DNA from: Heliopora coerulea
Lineage: Eukaryota > Cnidaria > Anthozoa > Scleralcyonacea > Helioporidae
Direction of reading: 5' to 3'
Assembly: GCA_030142905.1 (NCBI GenBank)
Contig: JASJOG010000619.1
Span: 23,155-87,154, forward strand
Length of the DNA stretch: 64,000 bases
Part shown: one piece after another, positions 46,001-55,395 of the stretch
How positions within the stretch are numbered: position 1 is the first letter of the stretch
Layout: every line of letters begins with the position of its first letter
Translations under genes and position numbers: made by a program
Notes under the pieces: generated by a model
Database searches by the model: none
Told to the model about the DNA's origin: nothing
Seen by the model: only the letters and a program-made list of their open reading frames with translations

Positions 46001-48372
46001 AAACTTTGTAACTGTAGAACATGTGTCCGTAAAAGGACGAATTATATTAGAACATTGACTTCCTACCTGTCAATGCAGTTTTTGGGTACAGAGACAAGTT
46101 TTGGCTGGAAAATTGCAAAGCTGGTCTTGAGGCAAATGAATAAGAACTACGGGTAATTTTTTTCAGTTTAAAAGATCTGTAATAACAAATGAATGTAAAA
46201 CAGTGATAATGACTGTTATAAATGACTTTACACATAATGACTGTTGTAAAAAAAGAAATGAATTTGTGAATGCTAGGCAAGCATTCAAATATTCATGATA
46301 CAATTCGAAAAGACAACCAATCAACGAAAAGCTTGAAATGGAAGAAAGAAAATGGCGCGAAAAGCTATGAAGGAACGAATCAAACCCATTTATTAATTAT
46401 ATCTTTTTTTAACCCTTTTTAACCCTTAACCCTTCTTTGCCCAAAGTCTTTGCCCCGAGCAAAAATAAAACATTATCAATCACCTTGAACATTTTCGCCC
46501 TCCTCCACCTCAGTGGCCTTACCATAAAATCTCTTCAATGGTTTCCATCTTTTGCGATTTTTAGTTTTAACTGGAAGCCATGAAAGCGATCAATCACCAG
46601 CGGAAGGAGAGCCAAGCAGCAAGAAAAAAGACGAAACTGGTTAGTCGAGATTTAAAAAGAAAAATAAAAGGGAAACAGAGAGAGCTCGCTCAAGCTCTTT
46701 GTATGACTTTTGGTTTATAGTATGTCACGTGCCTCAGAGAGGACTGGAAGTGCTGAAGCCGTGAAGCTGAATATTCCATTATCTTAATGGTTTTCATATT
46801 TCGTCCAAAATTTAGCATATTCTTCTGGAGGTTTTGCTCCCCTGAGAAATTCCTTTGCCCCTTATTTGCTCCCACAGACTAAGTCACCTGGCGCCACCGC
46901 GAATATTGTATCCTTTTAAACGTTTCCCAAATTTAATTTCACACGCATTCCGGCCATGTATGGTGTACCCCGCATCCTCAGCCCCAACACCTAAATTGAA
47001 TATTAACTAGCTACCAAAAGGGATTTTGTCCTACTTTACCTTACCAAATTTTGCCCGATTTACTATTTTTTAGCCCGAATTTTCTAATTTTTCCCAAACT
47101 TTAGGGCGGGTCACACCCCACACACACCCCATAACTACGGCACTGATTGTTATTTCGTACAAAAAAAAAACTCATACAGGTATAAATCGGGGGTTTGAAA
47201 ACAATCTTATGACTGCCTTTGGTTTGAAGTATTTTCTGACACTCGTATAAAGTTTTTCTGTAACTTTCATTTCACTACCATTTACATACTTGCAGTATTG
47301 CTTTTATTAAGTTCCACACTGAAGTATATGCACAACTAGCTTTTTATCGCTTAGTATAGTAGCTTGGTTGCAGTAATACCGTAATAAGAAATGTTCATTT
47401 GCTTGAGATTAATATCGATTTTTTAAAGATATCTCCTTTTGTGAGATACCAAATAAGATGATATAGTAGGAACAAAAATATTCACCAGTAAAAATTACCT
47501 TCTCTGTCCCTTAATGTTGAGTTAGATTGTTAAAGGATAATTATATTTTTTAAGAAATACGTCCACAATTGTTAAACTGGAGGGTATGATTCTTTAGTTC
47601 ATTCCTGGATTAGGAAAAGTTCAGAGGACCAGGTTGATCGTGCTGGTAATGTGAACTGTATATTGTAAAAATTGACACAAATATCGACAAATATTGACCT
47701 TTTCTTTGAAGCTGAGAATTAAACATACGCAGGTTTTTAGTGACAGCTTTTTGATGAGGAATTAAACACACAGTGACACCAGGCATAGTTTCACGCAAAC
47801 TTTGCCTGAGTAATGAGTAGTTACTTTCGAAGCAACGTTCGGAACTGCTTAGCCCAGAGTAACGTCAAATTATATCTGATGCTCTATGTAGTTCCGCTGG
47901 AAATTAGTTCGTCCTCGGTCGCACCTGTTATGCAAAGAGCATGTTTTGTGCAAAAAATAAACTTTTACAAAAAACGAGAGATCTTTTATTGTGCAGCAAA
48001 AAGCTCTAAATAAATATTTGTACCATAAAGGCTGCTTGTACTCTGCTTTTTACAGTTGCTGCTGGAGTTAAGGATAAAGCCTCCGACATCGACAAAAAGC
48101 CATTCTTCGTTCGAGATCTTGACAGTAGCTTAAAAAGTAAGATATGTCAGTTGCTAAACGAGAAATCAGTTCTAAAGCGGGACTTTCGCGGACTTGCTGC
48201 GAAAATGAAATTCGAGGATATTGAAATAGAACTGTTTGAGAAGTGTGACAATCCAACCGCTACTCTCTTAAAAGAGTGGGGGACTGGGAGGGAGGCCACA
48301 GTGGAGAATTTGATCACACTTTTGGAGAAGATGAAGAGGGATGACGTTGTTGACATGTTGAAAGAAGCTTAA
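36395..48372 (+). CDS. PNP-LRR-Roc-COR-Death receptor-like gene (six exons placed, first exon missing)
   Basis: Joining 36395-37021, 40628-40777, 41923-44826, 45917-45964, 46565-46639 and 48056-48372 gives one open frame of about 1,370 residues. It has a nucleoside-phosphorylase-like domain (1-258), LRRs (about 260-545), a Roc GTPase (about 560-720), an acidic insert, COR (about 830-1225), short linkers and a C-terminal Death domain. All junctions have AG/GT sites and all are phase 1. In known ROCO proteins Roc-COR is a GTP-controlled dimer switch, and Death domains recruit signalling partners. PNP/MTAN-type domains cleave nucleosides and serve as N-terminal effectors in fungal and bacterial NLR-like proteins. 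An immune or cell-death role is my inference. The 5' exon(s) are not found, and the 3.6-kb and 1.1-kb introns could hide more exons. Transcript data would settle the model. Confidence 0.8.
37086..38277 (+). repeat. Left arm of a large inverted duplication in intron 1
   Basis: 37086-37218 and 37878-38277 match, inverted, 38934-39640. Shared landmarks are 'caatgcccagcaaaacaa' with 'ggggaataaagcc', 'ttcatggagattttc' and 'aacgaatgagaactg'. The arm is split by a Penelope fragment (37219-37877). Short open frames in it have no known domain. Confidence 0.8.
37219..37877 (-). mobile_element. Penelope-like element fragment with GIY-YIG endonuclease
   Basis: The insert is defined by the break it makes in the inverted-duplication arm. 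On the minus strand, 37625-37297 reads as the C-terminal GIY-YIG nuclease of Penelope elements: a Cys-rich start (VCQCCDAMCVEKT), RIHTRIFDHKG, then ETGHPLSFNDFSIL and the family's C-terminal ENILIKEIKPSVN. The GIY part is degenerate. The rest of the element, including RT, is absent, so this is a 5'-truncated copy. Confidence 0.75.
38934..39640 (-). repeat. Right arm of the inverted duplication in intron 1
   Basis: Uninterrupted inverted copy of 37086-38277, diverged by many substitutions and small indels. The 169-codon minus-strand frame at 39051-39560 lies inside it. The matching part of the other arm is not open, so I do not treat it as a gene. Confidence 0.8.
39969..40013. repeat. (TA)n microsatellite
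   Basis: A pure TA run of about 45 bp in intron 1. Confidence 0.95.
40140..40440 (-). pseudogene. Second Penelope GIY-YIG remnant
   Basis: Minus-strand frames give ILYTRISNHVGISAVTGKN, then a His-Asp-Thr-Gly-His segment and NFTILSSS, colinear with the nuclease at 37297-37625 but with several stops and a frame shift. It is an older decayed copy of the same domain. Confidence 0.6.
40628..40777 (+). CDS. Exon 2: end of the phosphorylase domain
   Basis: The acceptor is 'cctttacttcag' and the donor 'caacaag|gttagt'. The exon is 150 bp, phase 1-1. It reads LIGLEVPFIVCKSITDWADG and then KTKDWQKFGAKVSASFVKHV. The SITDWADG segment matches the 'SDxADG' motif whose Asp protonates the purine in PNP/MTAN enzymes. 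The final helix closes the fold. The join to exon 1 gives ESEG-LIGLEV, continuous with family order. A 3.6-kb intron full of repeats separates the two. Confidence 0.82.
40946..41139. repeat. Hairpin MITE, intron 2
   Basis: The arms 'aagaaataccaaatggattc' and 'gaatccatttgatatttctt' are inverted copies, with 'tgtttggatac' and 'gtatccaaaca' next inside. The same family recurs at 56301-56473, and partial copies lie at about 41290-41370 and 55805-55995. Confidence 0.75.
41923..44826 (+). CDS. Exon 3: leucine-rich repeats, Roc GTPase and COR
   Basis: 2,904 bp, phase 1-1; acceptor 'ttgaatgtaaag', donor 'cctgcag|gtatat'. Twelve LRRs run from 41935 to about 42780; the first eight form four copies of a 47-residue pair. 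Roc has P-loop GNSGAGKT (42843-42866), switch DFGGQ (42993-43007) and ATKSD (about 43176-43190). An acidic (T/A)DEES repeat array follows (43455-43550), then COR with SLWVKIEELLPDL, FPDPEWLI and SRVPVGLFERQMVRSH, ending in a Cys/His cluster CHQCNDCHH. LRR-Roc-COR order is that of MFHAS1/LRRK-like ROCO proteins. The frame stays open 5' to 41778, but using the acceptor at 41776 would break frame with exon 2; the 41923 acceptor keeps it. Confidence 0.88.
41937..42500 (+). repeat. 141-bp tandem repeat coding paired LRRs
   Basis: The marker 'aagaattt.aag' occurs at 41991, 42132, 42273 and 42414, exactly 141 bp (47 codons) apart. Each unit codes two LRRs, one ending LKNLK and one with KFPDGLEN.ISLE. 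In-frame duplication of the pair explains the alternating pattern. Confidence 0.9.
43455..43550 (+). repeat. 15-bp acidic coding repeat in the Roc-COR linker
   Basis: Units of 'gatgaagaatccaca' and 'gacgaagaatctgca' alternate, giving repeated TDEES/ADEES. The run is in frame and likely length-variable. Confidence 0.9.
44990..45310 (+). repeat. Probable Penelope-type tail in intron 3
   Basis: Non-coding sequence ending in 'ccgctgatgatagc' and 'gaaacgttgggttt'. CTGATGA (45244-45250) followed 20 bases later by GAAACG is the arrangement found in Penelope terminal repeats. No coding remains. Confidence 0.45.
45507..45675. repeat. Fold-back MITE, intron 3
   Basis: The arms 'agctcagaattcttaaatgt' (45526-) and 'acatttaagaattctgagct' (-45655) are inverted copies. 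'aaaagaggcaactcgaaaag' pairs with 'cttttccaattacctctt' inside. Total about 169 bp; no coding. Confidence 0.8.
45917..45964 (+). CDS. Exon 4: 48-bp linker exon
   Basis: Bounded by 'cttatacag' and 'g|gtaaac', phase 1-1, it reads EVVEAFKKETSMAKSSG, a charged linker between COR and the Death domain. A sister exon of the same length, phase and donor is at 8033-8080. Being symmetric and short, it can be skipped or included without a frame change. Confidence 0.65.
46565..46639 (+). CDS. Exon 5: 75-bp linker exon
   Basis: Acceptor 'ttgcgatttttag' and donor 'aactg|gttagt' frame 75 bp, phase 1-1, reading VLTGSHESDQSPAEGEPS followed by SKKKDETG. The Ser/Glu/Lys-rich composition and matching phase suit a flexible linker before the Death domain. 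The call rests on splice sites and phase only. Confidence 0.55.
48056..48372 (+). CDS. Exon 6: Death domain and stop
   Basis: The acceptor is 'ctgctttttacag', phase 1, with the stop TAA at 48370. The C-terminal about 85 residues fit the six-helix Death fold: SKICQLLNEKSVLKRDFRGL, AAKMKFEDIEIELFEK, NPTATLLKEW and TVENLITLLEKMKRDDVVDM. The spacing and the 'DfRgLA..mgf', 'npT..LL..W' and 'R.Dvv..L' signatures are those of DAPK/MyD88/IRAK-type Death domains. It would bind other Death-fold adaptors. Roc-COR followed by Death is also the order in DAPK1, which supports joining this exon to exon 3. Confidence 0.85.
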
Positions 48373-49450
48373 GCAGTGGTTTCAATGAAAAGAACATAGC
48401 CAAGTTTCCACCAAGTTCAAATTCCTGAGAACCAGCCGAAAATCATGTACACCTGGTCACCTACAGCAACAAATGTCAGAATAACAGCAACAGTCACGCC
48501 GTCCACCAAAGCACAGAGAATGCAGTTTCAACGAGCAAGCCACCCAAACCAAGGAAATTTTACGAGTTCTAGTTACAGCAATCGACTCGTCATAAGCCGC
48601 GGACCCACGCAATGAAATACCACAGACTAGAGCAACATGACCGTGATTAAGCCAACCAGATCAACAAACACCAGAGAACGTAGTGACGATAATCAGGACA
48701 GATAGAGACAATGAATTCCAAGAGGTGTAATGACAGCAATCGAATCACTGACACATAATAATTACTAGAGATTGAACTGCGAGAAATCAAGCCATCCAGA
48801 CCAACAAATGCAAGAGAATGCCGTGACTACAGTTAACCATTTCAGACTCAACCAAAGCAAGGCAATGAATTGTGAGCAATCGAGCCATCCACACCAATAA
48901 ATCTCAAGCAAAGAAGCAACAGTAATCCAGTCAGCCACACCAAATCAGTTCCACGAACGTTGTGACCACAGTCGAACCAGAGTCATCCAGAAGTATCCGG
49001 GAATTCAGATCCACTTATCGAGCAGACAATCCAATCATGTCTAATGCCAAGGTATCCAATAAGAGTCAAACTCAGCCAATGACCCAGTATCCAATGACTG
49101 CAATTGATCTATGATCCAGACACAACTGAAGGGAGAGTATCCAACGACAGCAATCGATCTATCCAGATACAATCAGTAGCAATGTATCCAATGCGAGCTA
49201 TCAGTCCAGCCAATCCCGACCAATGCCAGAGAATGGAATGACAGCAATCGATCCCATCAGACCCAGATAGTGCCTGATATTGAATGACAGCAGTCAATCC
49301 ATCCAAGCTAATATAGTAACAGCGACAGTTTTCCCAGACCCAACAATTACGAGGGGATTTCATGACCACACTCAAACCATTCAGCTCCACCGAACGCGAG
49401 ATTATGAAATAGCCGTTATCAACTATCAACAGCTAATAAATAGCATGAAA
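48373..49450 (+). repeat. Degenerate minisatellite in presumed 3' UTR of the Death-domain gene
   Basis: After the stop, the block 'gacagcaatcgatccatccag' recurs with changes at about 48565, 48731, 48826, 49097, 49147, 49239 and 49284. The later spacing is about 45-50 bp, with 'caat.ccagagaatg' between. The composition (A/C-rich) differs sharply from the AT-rich flanks. 'aataaa' occurs at 49436. No reading frame stays open through it. Confidence 0.65.
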
Positions 49451-50448
49451 TATAGTTACAGTTGTGGATGTTTGAGAAGTTTTGCATAGTTTAGTAATTT
49501 AATTAAACGGAGACCACGGAAATACAATGTAATATGGTTTTTATAGTAGTCTTCAACTAATATGTTATAACTGACAGCATTGAGACATGTAAATATATTG
49601 CACATTTTCAATGAATTTATACATTTTTAAGTGTGTTGGTTATTTTGTCTTAAATTTGGTAAATGCGGGCTTTAGATCTTTTTTTCCGACTCAGCAACTC
49701 TAAGAGACTTCCACATTTTTCGACTTCAGGATGCTGAAAATGGCCATCTAAAGATTTCAAATGCTGGAATATTCTCGGATGATAAATGTACTCCAAATCT
49801 CCGAAACGTTTGCATCTTCAACGCTAAAATGATTCGGTGAAATCACACCTCCCATCTTCACTGATGGACCCTTGCAGCCGTTCAATATTTCGTTATCATC
49901 CGAGAGCTTTAAGAAATAGAGCAAGAAGCATACTCTGAGAAACAGCATTTTGTAAATTGAATATTTCAGTCATAACACGCGGCGAAAATGATCATCGTAA
50001 TATTCCGACTTTGTTAGGAAGTCATTGTCAAACTCCGTATGTCACAATCGGAACTGTTATTTATGTACCAACGTGATAAAAATGGTGAAATTATTGTAGT
50101 TTATTTGCCCTGCCTCAGTAATTCCGTTGTTACGTTCTCCATAATGCAAGTATATAAATAATAGCTTTGTAGCATATAAAGTTTAAGAATGACTTTGAAA
50201 TGAAGTATAAATATATCCTTGACCATTTTCGTCTTGTATTATCTGCTATTCGTGCTCTGGTACAATATTTCTCTGGTCGGCTATTAGTATTCATGTCAAT
50301 TTACACTCACACTTCATCAAGCTCCTACTTGTCCTACAGTTTGTCCTTAGTCCATAGTTAGACAAATTGGCAAAGGTAGTCTGATGAACTCCAAATCGAC
50401 GCTCTGTCAAGGGAGTTCCGGGGGGTATGCTCTGCCGGACGTTTCTGG
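49451..50448. other. Non-coding stretch
   Basis: AT-rich. Around 49990-50030 a degenerate inverted relative of the 'gactttgtaataaagtc' fold-back motif is visible ('ttccgactttgttaggaagtc'). No gene seen. Confidence 0.5.
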
Positions 50449-50735
50449 AAGGTAAAGGTAAAATGTCTTTATTTATACTGGACAACCCTATTATTTACCC
50501 CAAGCTGCTCTCTATAGAGGTCCAGTAGTCATAGGTCAAGTGTTACTACAGGAGGAAGCCGAAGTACCCGGAGAAAACCTGCAATGTTTGGTAAAGTAAA
50601 ATTGGACAACACTCTTCTCACATTTGAACAAGTAACTTTAATAATCATATATATACTTGCATGGAGTCGGAGTCGAACCCTTGTCACAGTGGTGAGACTC
50701 ATGCACTACCACTGTGTTACCAACCACTGACTTAA
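50449..50735 (-). mobile_element. tRNA-derived SINE
   Basis: A tRNA-like head lies at 50661-50731 on the minus strand, with A-box-like GTGGTAGTGCATGAG and B-box GGTTCGACTCC. The body extends to 'ggaaggtaaaggtaaaatgt' at 50449, where simple 'ggtaaa' repeats mark the tail. The anticodon arm is degenerate, so it is not a functional tRNA. Confidence 0.65.
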
Positions 50736-51715
50736 AATTCCGTACATGTAATTTTGCCAATTTCAAGCATTGAACTAAAACGTAATTTTAGTCAATTGTT
50801 TAGATTGGAAATCAAGAATTTTAATCATACTTAAAGCGTGGAATGAATTATTTAATGATTTAGTTGGATTATTGCGACGACTCCGTCTCGCATGATCAAC
50901 ACTTATTACAATAAGTGGCTGTTTTATGCATATGTTGTGATAATTATGCTGACATATATTTTACATACGGAGTTATATGTTGCAAAGAGTTATAGTTATG
51001 TCACATATAGAGTTATATATACATATAGAGTTGTACTCATAGTGATAGTATTATAGATATATAGTGATAGTTTTACGAACAAATTTCAGTTTCAAAACCA
51101 CCCCAGAGCGTAACGTCTGTGCATCTGTATGTTCGAGCTGTGGAATGATAAAAATTGATTGGTAGGTTGCTTTCGACATGAACAAAAACAAACATATCGT
51201 AACAGTCGATAGACCAGACGGGAACCGTAATCGAGTTAGAAATATTGAAGCACAGCAACTACTTTTCAAAAAGTGCCATAGTGAATGAAACATGTGGAGA
51301 AAATTATCATAGAAATGTTTAATTCACTGACGTTTCGTTGTGCAGCTTATTTAACAATTATTCACGAAAAGCGAAATGAATGTTGTTGAATGATCTCCGA
51401 GACGAAGTCGAGGGAATTATTCAATAATATTTAATGAGCCATTTAGTATAATTTTAGTATAATTACACAGGTGATTATTTGAAAGAAAGCAGTGAACTAG
51501 CGCCTTTTAAGTCTCCTCCTCGGTAATATTTTCAAAGCTACCCACAGTCTTGTTTCTGAGTCTTTACTGTTATATTCACCTGTAGGTGATCATTGAGATA
51601 TTTATGACGTATATTTCTAGCCAATTACCACGCGGGATTTTCGATAATCAACTGTGTCTTTATAATAAAACATCTCCAGAGTGTGATTAGGATTAATATT
51701 TTAAAGTATCTCGAC
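50736..51715. other. Non-coding stretch
   Basis: AT-rich with short 'tatagagttata' repeats near 50970-51065. No coding or element ends recognised. Confidence 0.5.
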
Positions 51716-51727
51716 TTAAGTGCGTAG

Positions 51728-52355
51728 AATAAAACATATTCCGAAAGAGACATCTTGGAAAACTCAAGATATGGGTCAAAACAAGACGAGTATATGAGAC
51801 TGTAATATTTCGACTTTATTACAAAGTCATCGTCAGACAGAATGATTTACAAAACAAGTCAAGGTCTATATATACAGTGTGATGTTGACAACGGAAGTTA
51901 GGAATCCTATACCCGAGATATTAGCATGACAGAACGCATATCAGATGCCATAAGGTTTGGCATAAGTTTGTCGACCTTATGGCATCTGATACTCACCTGT
52001 CTCAGTCATCTTACGTCATCTTACACATCAGTATTGTCGGGTCAGTTGTTGTCAATGACTTTTACCTTGTAAATAACAGCTTCCTCTCGAGATAATTAAT
52101 TAGCAATGCGTTCTGTCGTGTTAATATTTCAGTTATAGGATTCTTAACTTCCGTTGTCTACATCACACTGTATATGTAGACCTTGGCTTGTTTTGTAAAT
52201 CGTTATGTCTGATGATGACTTTGTAATAAAGTCGAAATATTACAGTCTCATATACTCGTCTTGTTTTGGCCCATATTTTGAGTTTTCCAAGATGTTTCTC
52301 TTTTTCGGAATATGTTTTATTTTATACTTTTTGAAGTTGTCGACTGGTCGTGGTT
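51728..52355. mobile_element. Fold-back element with 12-bp target duplication (Penelope-terminal-repeat-like)
   Basis: The 12-mer TTAAGTGCGTAG flanks it at 51716-51727 and 52356-52367. Long inverted arms (about 51728-51945 and 52110-52325) share 'aaaacatattccgaaagaga', 'agtatatgagactgtaatat' and 'ggtctatatatacagtgtga'. Each arm holds CTGA(T/C)GA, a GACTTT/AAAGTC stem and GAAA (52209-52237 plus; 51808-51836 minus). No coding. Related pieces are at 34052-34192, 60656-60870 and 61345-61700. Confidence 0.75.
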
Positions 52356-52367
52356 TTAAGTGCGTAG

Positions 52368-52785
52368 GTTACTTACAAAAACATATGTGACTATAAAGTA
52401 GTGACGCAACTAGGACATGTGGGGATCCTTGAGATAGATTACTTGGTGATCCCTGCCCTATCCAGGTCGATACCAACGATACGAAAGACGTATGGGAGGC
52501 AATTTGAAGGTATTAGGTAAACTCGTGTTTAAAATTCGGTAAAGCACTTCTGGCGTTTTTTTAAAAATTACAAAAGCACAGAAGCGGACTGGGTTCGAAA
52601 CTTTTACCGGGAAGTGTTCTTGGAACGCCCCATCAGTATTTCAGGTACGTTCAGGGGGGCCGGGGGCATGCTCCCCAGGAAAGCTTTGAAATTTAGAGTC
52701 TCAGAAATGTTATTTCCTGCATTTTGATAGGTGATTATTAAGAAATCTGAAGGATGTAAAATGTTACAAAAACGGCCCAGCGGCC
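52368..52785. other. Non-coding stretch
   Basis: It contains a G/C-rich patch near 52650-52680 ('gggggccgggggcatgctcc') of the type found at MITE ends. No gene seen. Confidence 0.45.
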
Positions 52786-53160
52786 TTGAGATCGACCGGC
52801 CCATCGGGAATACTCCCACTGCTCCATATGGCCTGTCCGCTACTGCAAAAGCGATTGCTATTCACTCTTATTCCTGAATTAAAGCATGAATCACCTGATA
52901 TTATTCAGTTCAAAAACTTGTTAGCACTGACTACTTATTTGAGGAATAAGGGAGCCGCTGAGTGCAGCTTTAAAACACAAGAAATCGAATTACTGTACAG
53001 AATTTTATCGGTAATGTTCAGGGGACTTCCAGTGAAAATTCTCATGCGCGTTCATTCTCATTCTTTGGTAGATCTTTCACACATACTTAGATCAAGTACT
53101 GAAGAGACGGCGAGCCAAACTTTTGCCTTAATATGTCAGTTCGATCCTGCTGCAAACTGA
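52786..53160 (+). CDS. Unrecognised ORF, 124 codons, protein-like
   Basis: The frame reads as stacked amphipathic helices: LLQKRLLFTLIPELKHESPD, FKNLLALTTYLRNKGAAECS, LLYRILSVMFRGLPVKILMR and LVDLSHILRSSTEETASQTF. It ends FDPAAN. Composition and hydrophobic spacing are far more gene-like than neighbouring frames. The real start may be an internal Met (MACPLLQ..., about 52828) or an upstream splice site. I do not recognise the family; a HEAT/ARM-like helical segment is possible. It may be a lone exon, a single-exon gene or a retroposed fragment. Confidence 0.45.
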   Translation: MRSTGPSGILPLLHMACPLLQKRLLFTLIPELKHESPDIIQFKNLLALTTYLRNKGAAECSFKTQEIELLYRILSVMFRGLPVKILMRVHSHSLVDLSHILRSSTEETASQTFALICQFDPAAN

Positions 53161-55267
53161 AAAAACTTTGAAACTTTAATCGAGCAAATTCATGCCGTCA
53201 TGACATGATGATGTTAATGACGTCACAAAATACTAAGGGGGGACCAAGGGTTTCATCCATCCTTTCCACCCTGTTGTTGAGCCATTGACTGCGAGAAAAA
53301 ATAGACCATGGCGTTTCATTGTATTTTAAATGCTATTCGTTCCAGCAATATTTTCTTCGGCCATCCTGAGGATCATTGCCATAACAAGCCACTTCACTTT
53401 CAGCTCGTACGGTATATTTATTTTGACCAAAAGTTAAATAAATACAACTTAAAAGACCAACGTCAATTTTAAGTCACTCGTTTTCCTTCACAAGTTTAAC
53501 TTACTCGTGTGTACGACACAAATTGGTAAGTTTTCCTTGACAAGTCACCTTTTTCAGAAGCTGGTATGAGCATCTTTTTGAGCAAGGACCCTTGTCAAGG
53601 ACAACCTGGACGTGTGTACGAGGTCTTAGCGTTCAACATGGTTCGAGTATGTAATCTCCAAAATCATACAGTATTAATTATTTTCATATATCATAAAAAT
53701 GTTACACGTACTCGTCAGTCCAAATTTTAGCCAGTTCATTTCAGTTATGGTAAAATTCTCTCACCCTTGCGGTCAGTTGTTGTGTGTGGTCGTCGCCTAC
53801 AAAAGACAAGATCAGAACTTAAACAAACAATATGAAGTGCCTTTGTGTCTCCTTTTGATTACTTCCGACAGGACCTGCCATATTTTATAAAAAGCAGAAA
53901 AAATACGCACTCATTCAATTCTTATAGAGCACTTCTTAAGTTCTTATCGCGTGCGACTATTGAAGATCAGTCCTTTCCCGCTCTCTGAAGTTGTGCAGTC
54001 TGTAGAGGAGTTTGTTCATTAGAAAGGTATGAACTTCCTGAGTCTTTTAATTGGACCAGAGTTCTTTATTACTTGGAACTTACTTTCAAAAGAAGAATAA
54101 TGTTAGCTGGATTGAAAGAGTTTACTCAGTTTATTTTCCATAGATTGAGCGTGAATGTTAACTCCCGAGGTATTCTATGCGTGATTAATACGTATCTGTC
54201 GACTGAGGGTAGCATGTTTAAGAATGCTGGTAAATGGGGCCTTTGATATGGGGAATTTAAAGCCCTGCATGGTGAAACGCATTCAACATTTCATTCTACA
54301 TTGTTCAACATTGTTGCATATAACATCTTAAGTTTGTATGGACACCCAAGTTCAATGATGTTGAACGTCTTAGAAGGATATTGAATGACGTTGAAAGAAA
54401 TTTGAACGTGTTCAAATCAAAGCTCAACAAATCAGAAAGTATTAATATTAGTGGGAAAAAAGTGTGGCGAAGATGCTCCATTTTTATAGTGCAAATAAAT
54501 CGATCTTTGCTAAAGCGAGCAGAGGGCTTCACTCGGTTGTTCAAAGTTGCCACTTCGATTTTCTTGAAGGAAAACTTGAAAACCTATCGAGCTTACAGCT
54601 GCAGTTAAATATTTTATGGAAATCAAGGATTTCTTATGAGAATGCCATAAAATACGAAAAGGGTAGAATTTTGTCATGCCAAGATTTTTCTTTATTTTAA
54701 CCTTGCAGCAACTGTCTTGTTCTTTATCAGTGTAACCAAGGCAACTCGTAAAAAGTACGCCATTTTCGCCTCTAGTCAAATGTGCGCATGTAAATTAGTT
54801 TGAGAAGGTACTTAACCACCAATCACATTAGGAACTGCAGTCTTGGTCCCATTACCAACTCTGAAATTATAAAACCCTAAGCAATTCTAAAAGTTAACCT
54901 AAAGTGAACGAATGTTAAACATTTTTGGAGTGTACCTAAGCGTATTTAGTCTAACGTAACACGACAGTTAGAAGGATCGTATTTCAGATAAAGCACCAGG
55001 AACTCTCACGTAGCAAGGCTTTCGAATTTGACATGGTACTCAACATCGATTAAATTGGGTTGAGATAAAGACCAAGATTCGAAAAAAAAAATACAAAAAT
55101 AAATTCGATTCTGCACGTCTCAGACCGGGATAAATAGTGACAATTAAGCTTTAATTGTCTGGCGAGATTAGAAACTTTCGTTGATGTAAAATGAACCTTC
55201 AAATAAATACATGATTATACATGTCAATCATATTACTATCACTCAATGTTAGCTGAATAAACCAGTG
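53161..55267. other. Non-coding, no gene recognised
   Basis: Several 60-90-codon frames (53699-53890, 54305-54779) lack motifs and overlap each other. 'gttgaa.gt' and 'ttcaacattg' repeats near 54280-54410 look like a decayed MITE without clear ends. Confidence 0.5.
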
Positions 55268-55395
55268 ATATTCCATGAGCCGCATAATGGTTTCGTTTGT
55301 CGGTAAACCGCGTTGAAGTTGACTTCGATTTGGACGCGGGTCTCGTAGTCAAATCAGTGATGTCGAAGTGCGCTCCAGTAAGGGCGCCAAAAGTC
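55268..55395 (+). repeat. Dispersed unknown repeat, copy 2
   Basis: Matches 1825-1950: 'ccatgagccgcataatgg' and 'cgttgaagttgacttcgatt' are shared with substitutions. Confidence 0.55.
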
